Assembly: GCA_028877195.1 (NCBI GenBank)
Contig: JAPPIL010000021.1
Location: 1-9,963, forward strand
Direction: 5' to 3'
Origin: Pseudomonadota bacterium
GTDB taxonomy: Bacteria; Bdellovibrionota_B; Oligoflexia; Oligoflexales; JAPPIL01
Length of the DNA: 9,963 nt
The notes under the pieces were generated by a model. That model did no database searches, was not told where the DNA came from, and worked only from the letters and a program-made list of their open reading frames with translations. The position numbers were made by a program, and so were the translations under genes. This document shows positions 1-5,593 of this stretch, piece after piece (the stretch's first letter is position 1; every line of letters begins with the position of its first letter).

Positions 1-54
1 AACCTCTTGCTACACACTAACTTGCCGTTGCTTCACCAGTTATGCAACAAAGCC
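1..54 (-). mobile_element. Possible end of an insertion sequence running off the window
   Basis: Read on the minus strand from 54, the sequence starts ggctttgttgcataa, which resembles terminal inverted repeats of IS5/IS903-type elements (recalled pattern GGCTTTGTTG). It would place an element boundary 69 bases downstream of hpd, with the body outside the window. No transposase frame is visible in these 54 bases, so this is a tentative call. Confidence 0.25.
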
Positions 55-86
55 GAGCCCTCTCCCTCTCCCCAAAGCAAGAGGTT
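1..86. repeat. 11-bp inverted repeat flanking 64 bases
   Basis: aacctcttgct (1-11) and agcaagaggtt (76-86) are exact reverse complements. They lie just downstream of hpd and could form a long hairpin in its transcript, or mark the ends of a small element whose left boundary is cut by the window. The right arm also has a local 5-bp hairpin (agcaa gagg ttgct). No T-run follows, so a standard hpd terminator is not seen. Confidence 0.4.
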
Positions 87-123
87 GCTGCGGACAGCAT
101 GGCTTATCCCTCTCGTGTTCCCG

Positions 124-1170
124 TCAGTCAACATACCCACGTTTTTTTTGATCCAACTCACAAGCACGAAACAAAGCTTTGAAATTACCTTCGCCATACG
201 AGTCATTGTTTTCACGTTGAATGAACTCAAAAAACAAACCACCGATTAAGGCTTGGCTGAAAATTTGTAACAGATAACCATCCTCATCACCGTCTACAAG
301 CACGTTGTATTTTTGGATCTCCTTGTGGTTTTCACGCACACTAGGCACACGTTTAAAAACATCGTGGTAATATTCAGGATACATTGCCAACGTCCTGACC
401 ATAGAACCCTGTAGCTCTCGTAGTGTAACCAAAATATCGTTTGTCAACAGAGCGACGTGATGAACCCCACAACCCTTGAAATTAGCAACAAACTCGTTAA
501 TCGTGCTCTTCTTGCCCACTCCCTCATTGATTGGAATACTAAAGTGCCCACAAGGAGAACGCAGAGCAATAGATTTCATACCTGAATGTTCGCCACGAAT
601 ATCAAAACTAGCAACTTTCTCAAAACCACAGATGCGCTCATAAAAATCAGTCCACTCTGGCAAGTGCTCCTGAAAAATGCCATAAGCCAAATGATCGATG
701 CGGATATAATTAGTATCTCGCAATACCTCTTTCTTTCCCGACTGGTTGAGACCGAGACGTTGGTAAAGACTAGGGTTGCGGTAACCATCGACAAAATATA
801 TCAGAGCACCGCCAACATCCTCGACAACTGCTGGTAACTGCTTACCATCCCATCTATAATCACTACCCTGCGCCAGCTTCGCACCCTTGTTACGGACGGT
901 TGCCAGCGCCTTCTGTGCGTCTTTTACGCGCCAGCCTACCGCACTTACTCCAGATCCGTGCCACTTATAAAAATCATGAGCAACACTGCCAGCTCGACAA
1001 TTTAACAGAAATCGCACATCGTTTTGTTGGTAAAGTCGCACATCACCATCAGCACTAAACCTTACCAATGACAAGCCTAAATCCGTGAACACCTGATGCA
1101 GATCATCTGCCCGCGCTGCCACGAACTCGATAAACTCAATACCTTCTAGTCCCAGAGGGTTGTCTGACAT
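124..1170 (-). CDS. hpd: 4-hydroxyphenylpyruvate dioxygenase
   Basis: This 348-residue protein converts 4-hydroxyphenylpyruvate and O2 to homogentisate plus CO2, the second step of tyrosine breakdown, in the cytoplasm; homogentisate can also be oxidised to pyomelanin. The two-domain vicinal-oxygen-chelate layout is visible: an N-terminal domain from GLEGIEFIEF (7-16), and a catalytic domain starting at IDHLAYGI (158). The Fe(II) facial triad is present as H160 (IDH), H238 (GVHHVAL) and E315 (FFEFIQR), matching H161/H240/E322 of the Pseudomonas enzyme. GYLLQIFSQ and the C-terminal GEGNFKALF signature (326-334) are also intact. Length is normal for the bacterial family. The ATG at 1170 is preceded by aaggg/agaaag and begins with the usual NPLGL. 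No partner pathway gene (hmgA, fahA, phhA) lies next to it here, so it appears monocistronic. The reading frame is complete with no missing catalytic residue. Confidence 0.96.
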   Translation of the reverse strand: MSDNPLGLEGIEFIEFVAARADDLHQVFTDLGLSLVRFSADGDVRLYQQNDVRFLLNCRAGSVAHDFYKWHGSGVSAVGWRVKDAQKALATVRNKGAKLAQGSDYRWDGKQLPAVVEDVGGALIYFVDGYRNPSLYQRLGLNQSGKKEVLRDTNYIRIDHLAYGIFQEHLPEWTDFYERICGFEKVASFDIRGEHSGMKSIALRSPCGHFSIPINEGVGKKSTINEFVANFKGCGVHHVALLTNDILVTLRELQGSMVRTLAMYPEYYHDVFKRVPSVRENHKEIQKYNVLVDGDEDGYLLQIFSQALIGGLFFEFIQRENNDSYGEGNFKALFRACELDQKKRGYVD

Positions 1171-1188
1171 TTCTTTCTACCCTTCAGT

Positions 1189-1212
1189 CTTTAGTTCATG
1201 CTTTAGTTCATG
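1189..1212. repeat. 12-bp tandem repeat, two copies, hpd leader
   Basis: ctttagttcatg occurs twice head to tail (1189-1200 and 1201-1212), directly upstream of the hpd ribosome-binding region; a shorter echo, attcatga, follows at 1230-1237. The repeat lies in transcribed leader sequence if the promoter call is right. Function unknown; it could be a regulator site or a slippage duplication. Confidence 0.6.
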
Positions 1213-1233
1213 ATGGGTTTAATCGCGTAATTC

Positions 1234-1252
1234 ATGACAGCAAAGCTGTCAT
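1234..1252. promoter_or_regulatory. Hairpin in the hpd leader
   Basis: atgacagc-aaa-gctgtcat is an 8-bp perfect stem with a 3-base loop. It lies three bases from the 20-bp palindrome, inside the predicted hpd leader RNA. There is no adjacent T-run in either direction, so it does not look like a terminator. It may be a second operator half or an mRNA-stabilising structure. Confidence 0.4.
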
Positions 1253-1254
1253 AG

Positions 1255-1274
1255 GCTTTCACCTAGGTGAAAGC
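1255..1274. promoter_or_regulatory. 20-bp perfect palindrome at the hpd start point, candidate operator
   Basis: The sequence gctttcacctaggtgaaagc is its own reverse complement over all 20 bases. It overlaps the predicted +1 of the hpd promoter, just downstream of the -10 box. A dimeric repressor bound here would block initiation, so it is a plausible operator. It does not match the TyrR/PhhR box TGTAAA-N6-TTTACA, so the regulator is unknown. It could instead form a hairpin at the 5' end of the hpd mRNA. Confidence 0.5.
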
Positions 1275-1277
1275 TGA

Positions 1278-1306
1278 ACTATACAATGGGGGGAGGTCAC
1301 CTGCAA
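1278..1306 (-). promoter_or_regulatory. Predicted sigma70 promoter of hpd
   Basis: On the minus strand a -35 box TTGCAG (1306-1301) is followed by a 17-base spacer and a -10 box TATAGT (1283-1278). This predicts transcription starting near 1271 and a leader of about 100 bases before the hpd ATG at 1170. Box quality and exact 17-base spacing make this the best promoter in the window; the start point itself is inferred. Confidence 0.62.
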
Positions 1307-1430
1307 TATAACGAACCACAACCTCTGACCTGTTCCAGCCTCTGGCAAACAAGCAGCTTGTCCCGCTAAATACTATGCCAAACCCAGAAATCACAAAAAA
1401 TTATTTGGCGATCAGCACAAAAACTAAAGC

Positions 1431-1441
1431 AAAAAAAAAAA
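1431..1441. repeat. A11 homopolymer tract upstream of the lipoprotein gene
   Basis: Eleven consecutive A's preceded by agc, 56 bases upstream of the ATG at 1498. It sits in the 327-base gap between hpd and the lipoprotein gene, whose remaining part (about 1307-1430) shows nothing I can name. A position of about 50-60 bases before a gene would suit an UP-like element or a length-variable promoter tract, but I found no convincing -35/-10 pair next to it. Confidence 0.4.
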
Positions 1442-1449
1442 CGACCGAC

Positions 1450-1471
1450 AATTTATCCTGAAGGATAAATT
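1450..1471. promoter_or_regulatory. 22-bp inverted repeat before the lipoprotein gene
   Basis: Ten-base arms aatttatcct and aggataaatt are separated by two bases (ga). The element ends 26 bases before the ATG at 1498 and just before a TATATT -10-like sequence at 1472-1477. It could be an operator for the lipoprotein gene or a leader hairpin. No good -35 box was found at the right distance. Confidence 0.4.
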
Positions 1472-1497
1472 TATATTTAAACAAACAGGAGATATCT

Positions 1498-2175
1498 ATG
1501 AGAGCGTTGGCATTTATTTTGATGGTTATGTTGCTGGGCTGTGCTTTGCCCACTGATGAGCAAGGTGTAGCAACTAAAAGCATTGGGGTGGGGCCAACTA
1601 GCACTGCTCAAGGTAGTGATCATATTCGATCAAAATGTCCTAATCTTGGTGAATTGGCCATAGAGCATGCAGATGTTTTTTCAGACAGAGAGATAAAATA
1701 CTTGCAGAAAAACTCCACAATGAACTTTAGGTATTTTGCATATAGTGATTCTATTAATAAAACTACCCATATCATTGCTATTTCAGGTGAGGCGGAACAA
1801 GCTATGCAAATTAACGATATCAACTGCGTAGATGTCTTGCATACAAGTGGCACAAAGAAGGGGCTGCCCACAGGAGAGATGGGGCTACAAGTCCCAAACA
1901 TCAAACCTCCCTATAACCAATTAAACTTCGGACACGATACAGGTGTAGTTTTAATCGAAGCTTCTGTAGCAAAGAGAGGAGATAATCTTCTTATGGTATC
2001 AGCCTATGACGGGGAACAGCCATTACCCTCAGGCCACAGAGCAACTACGGATATCTTCATTGATTTGAACCAAAAAGATTCAGTCCGACATGTAGAAGTC
2101 ACTGCCGCTGGCCCTGGTGAGAAAGCTAGTGCACGTGTCGTGCGAAGTGACTTTGATCATCCATTGAGGCATTGA
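1498..2175 (+). CDS. Predicted lipoprotein of unknown function
   Basis: A 225-residue protein with a typical lipoprotein signal: basic R2, hydrophobic core 4-13, and lipobox LLGC with the lipidated cysteine at C15. Residue +2 is Ala, not Asp, so outer-membrane sorting by the Lol system would be expected in an enteric-type envelope. Residues 16-40 look like a flexible linker rich in T, S and G. The mature part is a mixed domain with C47 and C110, which could form a disulfide, and no motif I recognise. ATG 1498 has the strong ribosome site aggag six bases upstream. It appears monocistronic: a hairpin (2214-2245) follows and the next gene starts over 200 bases later. Export is well supported; the function is not known. 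Confidence 0.85.
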   Translation: MRALAFILMVMLLGCALPTDEQGVATKSIGVGPTSTAQGSDHIRSKCPNLGELAIEHADVFSDREIKYLQKNSTMNFRYFAYSDSINKTTHIIAISGEAEQAMQINDINCVDVLHTSGTKKGLPTGEMGLQVPNIKPPYNQLNFGHDTGVVLIEASVAKRGDNLLMVSAYDGEQPLPSGHRATTDIFIDLNQKDSVRHVEVTAAGPGEKASARVVRSDFDHPLRH

Positions 2176-2213
2176 GTTAATAACTCTTGAGCTGGTTTAT
2201 TATTGGCACTAGT

Positions 2214-2245
2214 AGACTGTATGCAAGTTTGTTTGCATGCAGTCT
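2214..2245 (+). terminator. Hairpin after the lipoprotein gene, possible terminator
   Basis: A 13-base stem, agactgtatgcaa paired with ttgcatgcagtct with a single G-T wobble, encloses a 6-base loop. It begins 38 bases after the stop codon. The stem is strong but the following sequence, tgtcagtcatg, has no T-run, so it may be an mRNA 3' end structure rather than a standard intrinsic terminator. Confidence 0.4.
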
Positions 2246-2327
2246 TGTCAGTCATGCATAATTTTAATGTCAATTATTTCAGATATTTAGAATCTGCAGC
2301 CGCTGAAAATCGGGAAGATATTCAAGC

Positions 2328-2337
2328 AAAAAAAAAA
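2328..2337. repeat. A10 homopolymer tract
   Basis: Ten A's preceded by caagc and followed by cggtcg, 76 bases before ATG 2414. It resembles the A11 tract at 1431-1441, which is preceded by aagc and followed by cgaccg. The 238-base gap around it shows the hairpin at 2214-2245, a T-rich stretch at 2369-2376 and a weak -10-like TTTAAT at 2374-2379, but no clear complete promoter. Confidence 0.4.
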
Positions 2338-2394
2338 CGGTCGATGACACCCAGTAAATAGATAGTTTGTTTTTTTAATACGACACAGCATTAA

Positions 2395-3759
2395 TTGGTT
2401 GGAGGAGTGGGTAATGTTTACTTGGAAAGTATTGACATCTTGCTGGCGACCGCCTCTTGTAAGCCATTGGTTAGGCAAGCGGTAAGCGACATTAGTGCCA
2501 TCAGTGATACGAAGCTAATGTTAGGCACTGTGCCAATTGAACGAGATGACGGCACACAAGCGTATCGGTTGTTGCTTTGCAGAAAATCTGATTCGTATCC
2601 AAGCAATATATTTACAGATAATAACCGTTGTCGGGTGGCTTTACTTGATCAAGATGGTGCAGAGGTTGCCTTCTTGCCCAACGAATTAAAGCGCAGCTTT
2701 GGGGCTAAATACAAGGGCTATGCGAAAGGAGCAGCGGTGTCCCTTGCTATCGTACCGATTGCGTTAGCGGCAGGCTATGCAGGTGCATGGCGGCATGCAC
2801 GGCGAGTGCGAAAATCCACTGAAGAGCTAATTAAGAACGTGCAGCTTAAGGTAAAAATTGCAGATGATCTTGCTGCTGATGCTGGAAAAATTGACAATGC
2901 TTGGAATTTTCATAGAGCTAATTGGGAGCGTAGACTTCATGGACTTTTAGAACAATTTGAGAAAATAGACCCACAGGTGGATAGTAGTTATGTTTATAAA
3001 AGAGTAAGCGAAGCACTCGATGAGGTTGATTACAGAGAACCGTTGGCATTACTCAAAGAAATTGAAAATATGAAGGGTGTTTTCCGTGGCCATGAGCAAT
3101 TGTCGGAGAACGAAATAATTGCCATCATGAGTGAGTATACTGATAAGTTATCTGAGCTCCAGATGGCTGACGGTAGCGCATCACGACTGAAAAGAATAAT
3201 AAGAGAAAGAGAAATAGCTGATTCAGAACCCGTCGATGTCGATTTTGGTGAGCTAAAGGCAATAGTTAAGCGTGATGCTGATGCCACAATGTATCATCAG
3301 CGAGCTAGAGTTCAGGAAAAGCTTGAATATTACTACAACCCACGGAAGCATAAGGTTTTTTCGATGATGCACGAGAGAACAAGAATGCTTATGGATGACT
3401 TGGACACTTTAAAGCAAGGAGCGCTAGATTACTTACGAAAAGCAGAAGAGGATTGGGTAAAAAAACAAGAGAAGCTTGTAATGGAAGATGCGGATACTAA
3501 ACTACAAGAAGGAAATAATCGCCTCCTAAAAACCGCTACAGTGACAGGAGGAGCAGGACTAGCGGCCATGATTGCTCTCGACAAGTCAATCTGGGGTTAT
3601 GCCGATCGCCAAGTCAGTAAGCATTGGAGTCAAGTCTTCGTTGAGAGCGAAGATTTTCAGGACATAGCGGTAGTGAGAGATGTTCGACTCTTCCTATCAG
3701 CACTGGCAGAAGAGCTTGGTTATGTCGTCAACGAGCGAGCGTTACAACTTGCCGATTGA
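2395..3759 (+). CDS. Coiled-coil protein with two membrane segments, probably a frameshifted lipoprotein gene
   Basis: The open frame gives 454 residues from a TTG at 2395 that has no ribosome site. Visible parts: an N-terminal domain (about 20-105) with C22, C62 and C79; a membrane helix near 112-131 followed by a basic stretch WRHARRVRK; a long charged, mostly helical coiled-coil-like region (about 140-375); a second hydrophobic segment near 381-396; and a C-terminal helical tail (425-450). No known family was recognised. The natural start is probably ATG 2414, six bases after GGAGGAG, but that frame ends after 23 codons. Restoring one base near 2436-2441 joins MFTWKVLT to LLATASCKP, a good lipoprotein signal, giving about 448 residues. 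So the gene may be broken at its 5' end, or the window carries a one-base error. The rest of the frame is intact. Confidence 0.7.
   Translation: MVGGVGNVYLESIDILLATASCKPLVRQAVSDISAISDTKLMLGTVPIERDDGTQAYRLLLCRKSDSYPSNIFTDNNRCRVALLDQDGAEVAFLPNELKRSFGAKYKGYAKGAAVSLAIVPIALAAGYAGAWRHARRVRKSTEELIKNVQLKVKIADDLAADAGKIDNAWNFHRANWERRLHGLLEQFEKIDPQVDSSYVYKRVSEALDEVDYREPLALLKEIENMKGVFRGHEQLSENEIIAIMSEYTDKLSELQMADGSASRLKRIIREREIADSEPVDVDFGELKAIVKRDADATMYHQRARVQEKLEYYYNPRKHKVFSMMHERTRMLMDDLDTLKQGALDYLRKAEEDWVKKQEKLVMEDADTKLQEGNNRLLKTATVTGGAGLAAMIALDKSIWGYADRQVSKHWSQVFVESEDFQDIAVVRDVRLFLSALAEELGYVVNERALQLAD
2401..2407 (+). promoter_or_regulatory. Strong ribosome-binding site pointing to ATG 2414
   Basis: GGAGGAG lies exactly six bases before ATG 2414. 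It is the best Shine-Dalgarno sequence in the region and argues that translation starts at 2414, in a different frame from the long downstream reading frame. This is the main reason to suspect a one-base deletion shortly downstream. Confidence 0.65.
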
Positions 3760-3781
3760 ATCAGCACCAAACAAAAGTCCT

Positions 3782-3809
3782 TTGACAGTTTTCGCCCTCC
3801 TTTGATACA
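3782..3809 (+). promoter_or_regulatory. Predicted promoter of tRNA-Val
   Basis: A perfect -35 box TTGACA (3782-3787) is followed after 16 bases by GATACA (3804-3809), a weak -10 match. Predicted initiation is near 3816, a few bases before the mature tRNA 5' end at 3822. It begins 22 bases after the stop codon of the preceding gene, so the tRNA is probably transcribed on its own. Confidence 0.5.
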
Positions 3810-3821
3810 TCAGACCCGTTG

Positions 3822-3895
3822 GGGCGCATAGCTCAGCTGGTTAGAGCACCAGCCTTACAAGCTGGGGGTCTCAAGTTCGACTCTTGATGCGCCCA
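3822..3895 (+). tRNA. tRNA-Val (anticodon UAC)
   Basis: A complete cloverleaf is visible. The acceptor stem gggcgca (3822-3828) pairs with tgcgccc (3888-3894), with discriminator A3895. The D arm is GCTCAGCTGGTTAGAGC. The anticodon stem ccagc/gctgg (3849-3853, 3861-3865) encloses loop CTTACAA with anticodon TAC at 3856-3858, which reads GUA valine codons. The T stem tcaag/cttga encloses TTCGACT. The 3' CCA is not encoded: A3895 is followed directly by six T's, so CCA would have to be added by the nucleotidyltransferase. The T-run may help end transcription. The decayed recombinase just downstream suggests this tRNA region once received an integrating element. Confidence 0.95.
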
Positions 3896-3960
3896 TTTTT
3901 TGTCAAGGTGCTCGAACCATTTTCCAGAGATTTTTCAGAATTGAGCAAAAAAAAAAGGGC

Positions 3961-3985
3961 AGGGCTACCCTGGTGGGGTAGCCCT
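3961..3985 (-). terminator. Intrinsic terminator of the recombinase remnant
   Basis: A 10-bp perfect stem, agggctaccc with ggggtagccct less one base, encloses a 5-base loop. On the minus strand it is followed, four bases on, by ten T's (the A10 tract at 3947-3956), the classic intrinsic layout and correctly placed for the minus-strand recombinase remnant. On the plus strand it is followed only by tttctc, so it could act weakly as a second-direction terminator for the tRNA transcript. Confidence 0.7.
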
Positions 3986-4005
3986 TTCTCTGTGCCCTGT
4001 GTTCC

Positions 4006-4405
4006 TATGTAGTAGTGAATATTGAGCTTCTCTTTCGATACCTCGATCCTATGCAACTAAAGTTGCTATGGCTTTGACTCGAACCTTCTCCTCTTCAACC
4101 CTTGCCATCAGCTTATAGATCGGAGACGCTGAAATGCCACTGGGAAGCTCTGAGAGCCTTTCTGCAAGTGCTACCAGCTGCCTATCCAACCCCTGTAACT
4201 TCCCCTTCAGCCGCTCTATCTCTCTTTGCTTGGGATTCTGCTCATGAATCGCTCTGGTCTTTTCTAATAGCTTCTGGGCTAAGGAAGTATCTTGCACCAG
4301 CTCTGTTATTTTTTCTAATACTACAGGCTCTAGCTTCTTTGCGCCGATACGTTTAAAGCTGCCACAATCAAATACCTTCTTCGTTAGACAGGCATTCTGA
4401 CGCAC
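4006..4405 (-). pseudogene. C-terminal remnant of a large serine recombinase
   Basis: Reading on the minus strand from 4405, the 118-residue frame contains a cysteine pair (C6, C14), then KRIGAKKLEPVVLEKI, then a long charged helix (ERLKGKLQGLDRQLVALAERL). This is the order seen in the zinc-ribbon plus coiled-coil half of large serine recombinases (phage and transposon integrases). The frame stops at 4049, but shifting one base near 4055 continues as LHRIEVSKEKLNIHYYI (to about 4006), the typical C-terminal beta strand of this family. The catalytic resolvase domain and DNA-binding domain are absent: a stop lies at 4418-4420 and nothing related is seen beyond. It is therefore truncated at the N-terminus and frameshifted. 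Family assignment rests on recalled sequence patterns only. Confidence 0.6.
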
Positions 4406-4438
4406 ACTCCAACTGTGTTATTGCATAAGGACATGCAG

Positions 4439-4570
4439 GGTCTAGACGATTGGCAGATTGATGCCAATCGTATCCTAGATGATTCGCAAATTGAGACTAT
4501 TCGCAGCATAGACGCTGCGCAGTCTGACTTTTTACGCAGCTTAAACGATTCGCAGAGTAAGGGTGTTATG
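4439..4570 (+). repeat. Four imperfect 33-bp repeats encoding an 11-residue motif
   Basis: Four consecutive 33-base units (4439-4471, 4472-4504, 4505-4537, 4538-4570) encode GLDDWQIDANR, ILDDSQIETIR, SIDAAQSDFLR and SLNDSQSKGVM. Position 2 is L/I, position 3 D/N, position 6 always Q, and the last residue R in three of four. The enclosing open frame runs from GTG 4415 or ATG 4433 to a stop at 4600, about 55-61 residues, with no good ribosome site. An 11-residue period is compatible with a hendecad coiled coil. The piece looks like a fragment of a larger repeat protein, or a small helical protein; I do not recognise it. Confidence 0.5.
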
Positions 4571-4695
4571 TGGCTAATAGATGAATACAGATTCAAGTGA
4601 TTCCAACCTACGTATTTCATAATAAAATGATCTTGTATGAGGGTGGCAACACGTAGTAAGGACACCTCTTTGCTGATCTATTTGGGGAGGATATA

Positions 4696-5196
4696 GTGTT
4701 TAGGATAGTTGCGATCACGATGCTGTTGCTTTCAGGTGCGGTCAACGCAGAAAGTTACACAGGTAAAGGAACGTGGGAAGAAGTTCAACAGGATGCTGAA
4801 GAGCAAGGTGTTGTTGGATATAAATTTTCGTCGCCAAGGAGGGGAGGCTCTTTCGCTATAGAGCTTTCATTCGCGGGTGACTTCTGCTCATCCATTATGT
4901 GGCGAGAATGTAGTCCTTTCATAGCTATCAGTGGAGAAGTCTTTTTTGAGTATAACTACGGCTACGGAAACACTCGTGTGGGGGGGATTTTTTCGGAAAG
5001 ATACGAGGAGCTGATTGGCTGGGCAAAATGCAGTAGTAACGAATGTAAAATGACAATAAAAAAAGATCGTGGATGGGTTGTAGTAAAATTCACCGATGAT
5101 GAACAAGGGAACGTAACAAGTATATCAGGCATGGTTTCGGGGTATCTAGATCCTGATGAATATTATGTAACGTGGAGCAGCGAAAGTGTTGATTGA
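4696..5196 (+). CDS. Small secreted protein of unknown function
   Basis: A 166-residue protein starting at GTG 4696, five bases after a strong ggggagg ribosome site. The N-terminus MFRIVAITMLLLSGAVNA is a Sec signal peptide with likely cleavage after A18. The mature 148 residues contain four cysteines (C64, C72, C112, C117), suggesting two disulfides in the periplasm or outside, and many aromatic and alternating residues in the second half, as in a beta-rich fold. No motif was recognised. The stop codon is nine bases before the position where the next, broken, gene should start, and that gene also has an exported N-terminus, so the two probably formed an operon. No convincing promoter was found in 4601-4695. 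Confidence 0.8.
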   Translation: MFRIVAITMLLLSGAVNAESYTGKGTWEEVQQDAEEQGVVGYKFSSPRRGGSFAIELSFAGDFCSSIMWRECSPFIAISGEVFFEYNYGYGNTRVGGIFSERYEELIGWAKCSSNECKMTIKKDRGWVVVKFTDDEQGNVTSISGMVSGYLDPDEYYVTWSSESVD

Positions 5197-5205
5197 GGAA
5201 AGGAC

Positions 5206-5460
5206 AAGAAAACGAAATTACTTCTGTCTCTGTTTTTATGCGTAGTGCTCACATCCCCAGCCTATGCTAATAAGCTGCCACCCAAAGCTTATGATGAGGC
5301 TGCTAAACGGGATTATGCCTATGTCAGCGACCTCGTGTCTGCTGATCTGGTCATCAGCAAATTACCTGGTTGGTTCGAGGAGTATAATAGCTTTGCTCCT
5401 CATAAAGCTCTTGGAATGAAATCACCAAGAGCATATAGGTCTCTTAAACAGGCTGGATAA
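5206..5460 (+). pseudogene. Exported-protein N-terminus fused to an IS3-family transposase C-terminus
   Basis: The open frame runs from just after TGA 5194-5196 to TAA 5458-5460. Its first part, KTKLLLSLFLCVVLTSPAYA, is a textbook signal peptide, and a ribosome site gaggaaagg lies just upstream. The codon where ATG is expected (5206-5208) is AAG, so the start appears lost; the only remaining usual start is GTG 5245, inside the signal peptide. From about 5305 the frame becomes KRDYAYVSDL, then LPGWFEEYNSFAPHKALGMKSPRAY, the standard C-terminal end of IS3-family OrfB (DDE transposase). An insertion sequence thus interrupted the exported gene, and deletion removed the rest of the element. Neither half should be functional. 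Confidence 0.75.
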
Positions 5461-5483
5461 TGTGTCCACTTTTTCGGGGGGCA
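5305..5483 (+). mobile_element. Remnant right end of an IS3-family insertion sequence
   Basis: It holds the last 51 codons of the OrfB transposase, ending with TAA at 5458-5460, and then about 23 bases, tgtgtccactttttcgggg to ca, that resemble an IS3-family terminal inverted repeat ending in CA near 5483. No matching left end was found in the window, so the element survives only as its right tip. The transposase match is clear; the exact end is inferred. Confidence 0.6.
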
Positions 5484-5528
5484 ACACCAGTGGTGTTGCC
5501 CCCATGATTTTAGTTTCGGTTTTTTTTT
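5477..5528 (+). terminator. Strong hairpin with downstream T-tracts, likely terminator
   Basis: A 12-bp perfect GC-rich stem, gggggcaacacc (5477-5488) with ggtgttgccccc (5492-5503), has a 3-base loop. It is followed by atgattttagtttcgg and nine T's (5520-5528). The first T's come quickly but the long T-run is 16 bases away, so termination on the plus strand is likely but not perfect. It would isolate the mrp operon from the broken region upstream. Part of the left arm may be the end of the IS remnant. Confidence 0.6.
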
Positions 5529-5593
5529 GCTAATTTAGTTTTCTTTTTTTGTTCATTTAGCTACTGTGCCCTCCGAAGTCTTTGGACTATGGT

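Noticed and set aside
1299..1319. A sigma54-like pattern upstream of hpd (tggttcg ... attgca, minus strand)
   Set aside because: The spacing between the GG and GC elements is one base too long, which sigma54 promoters do not tolerate; the sigma70 boxes next to it fit better.
2430..2445. Programmed -1 frameshift in the coiled-coil gene
   Set aside because: No X-XXY-YYZ slippery heptamer is present where the shift is needed; a one-base deletion or read error is simpler.
4073..4085. tRNA-like fragment (tttgactcgaacc) as a second attachment site
   Set aside because: Only about ten bases resemble a T-arm, in the reverse direction, and do not match the 3' end of the tRNA-Val gene here.
4439..4570. 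CRISPR array
   Set aside because: The 33-base units are contiguous, diverged and in one reading frame; there are no identical repeats separated by spacers.
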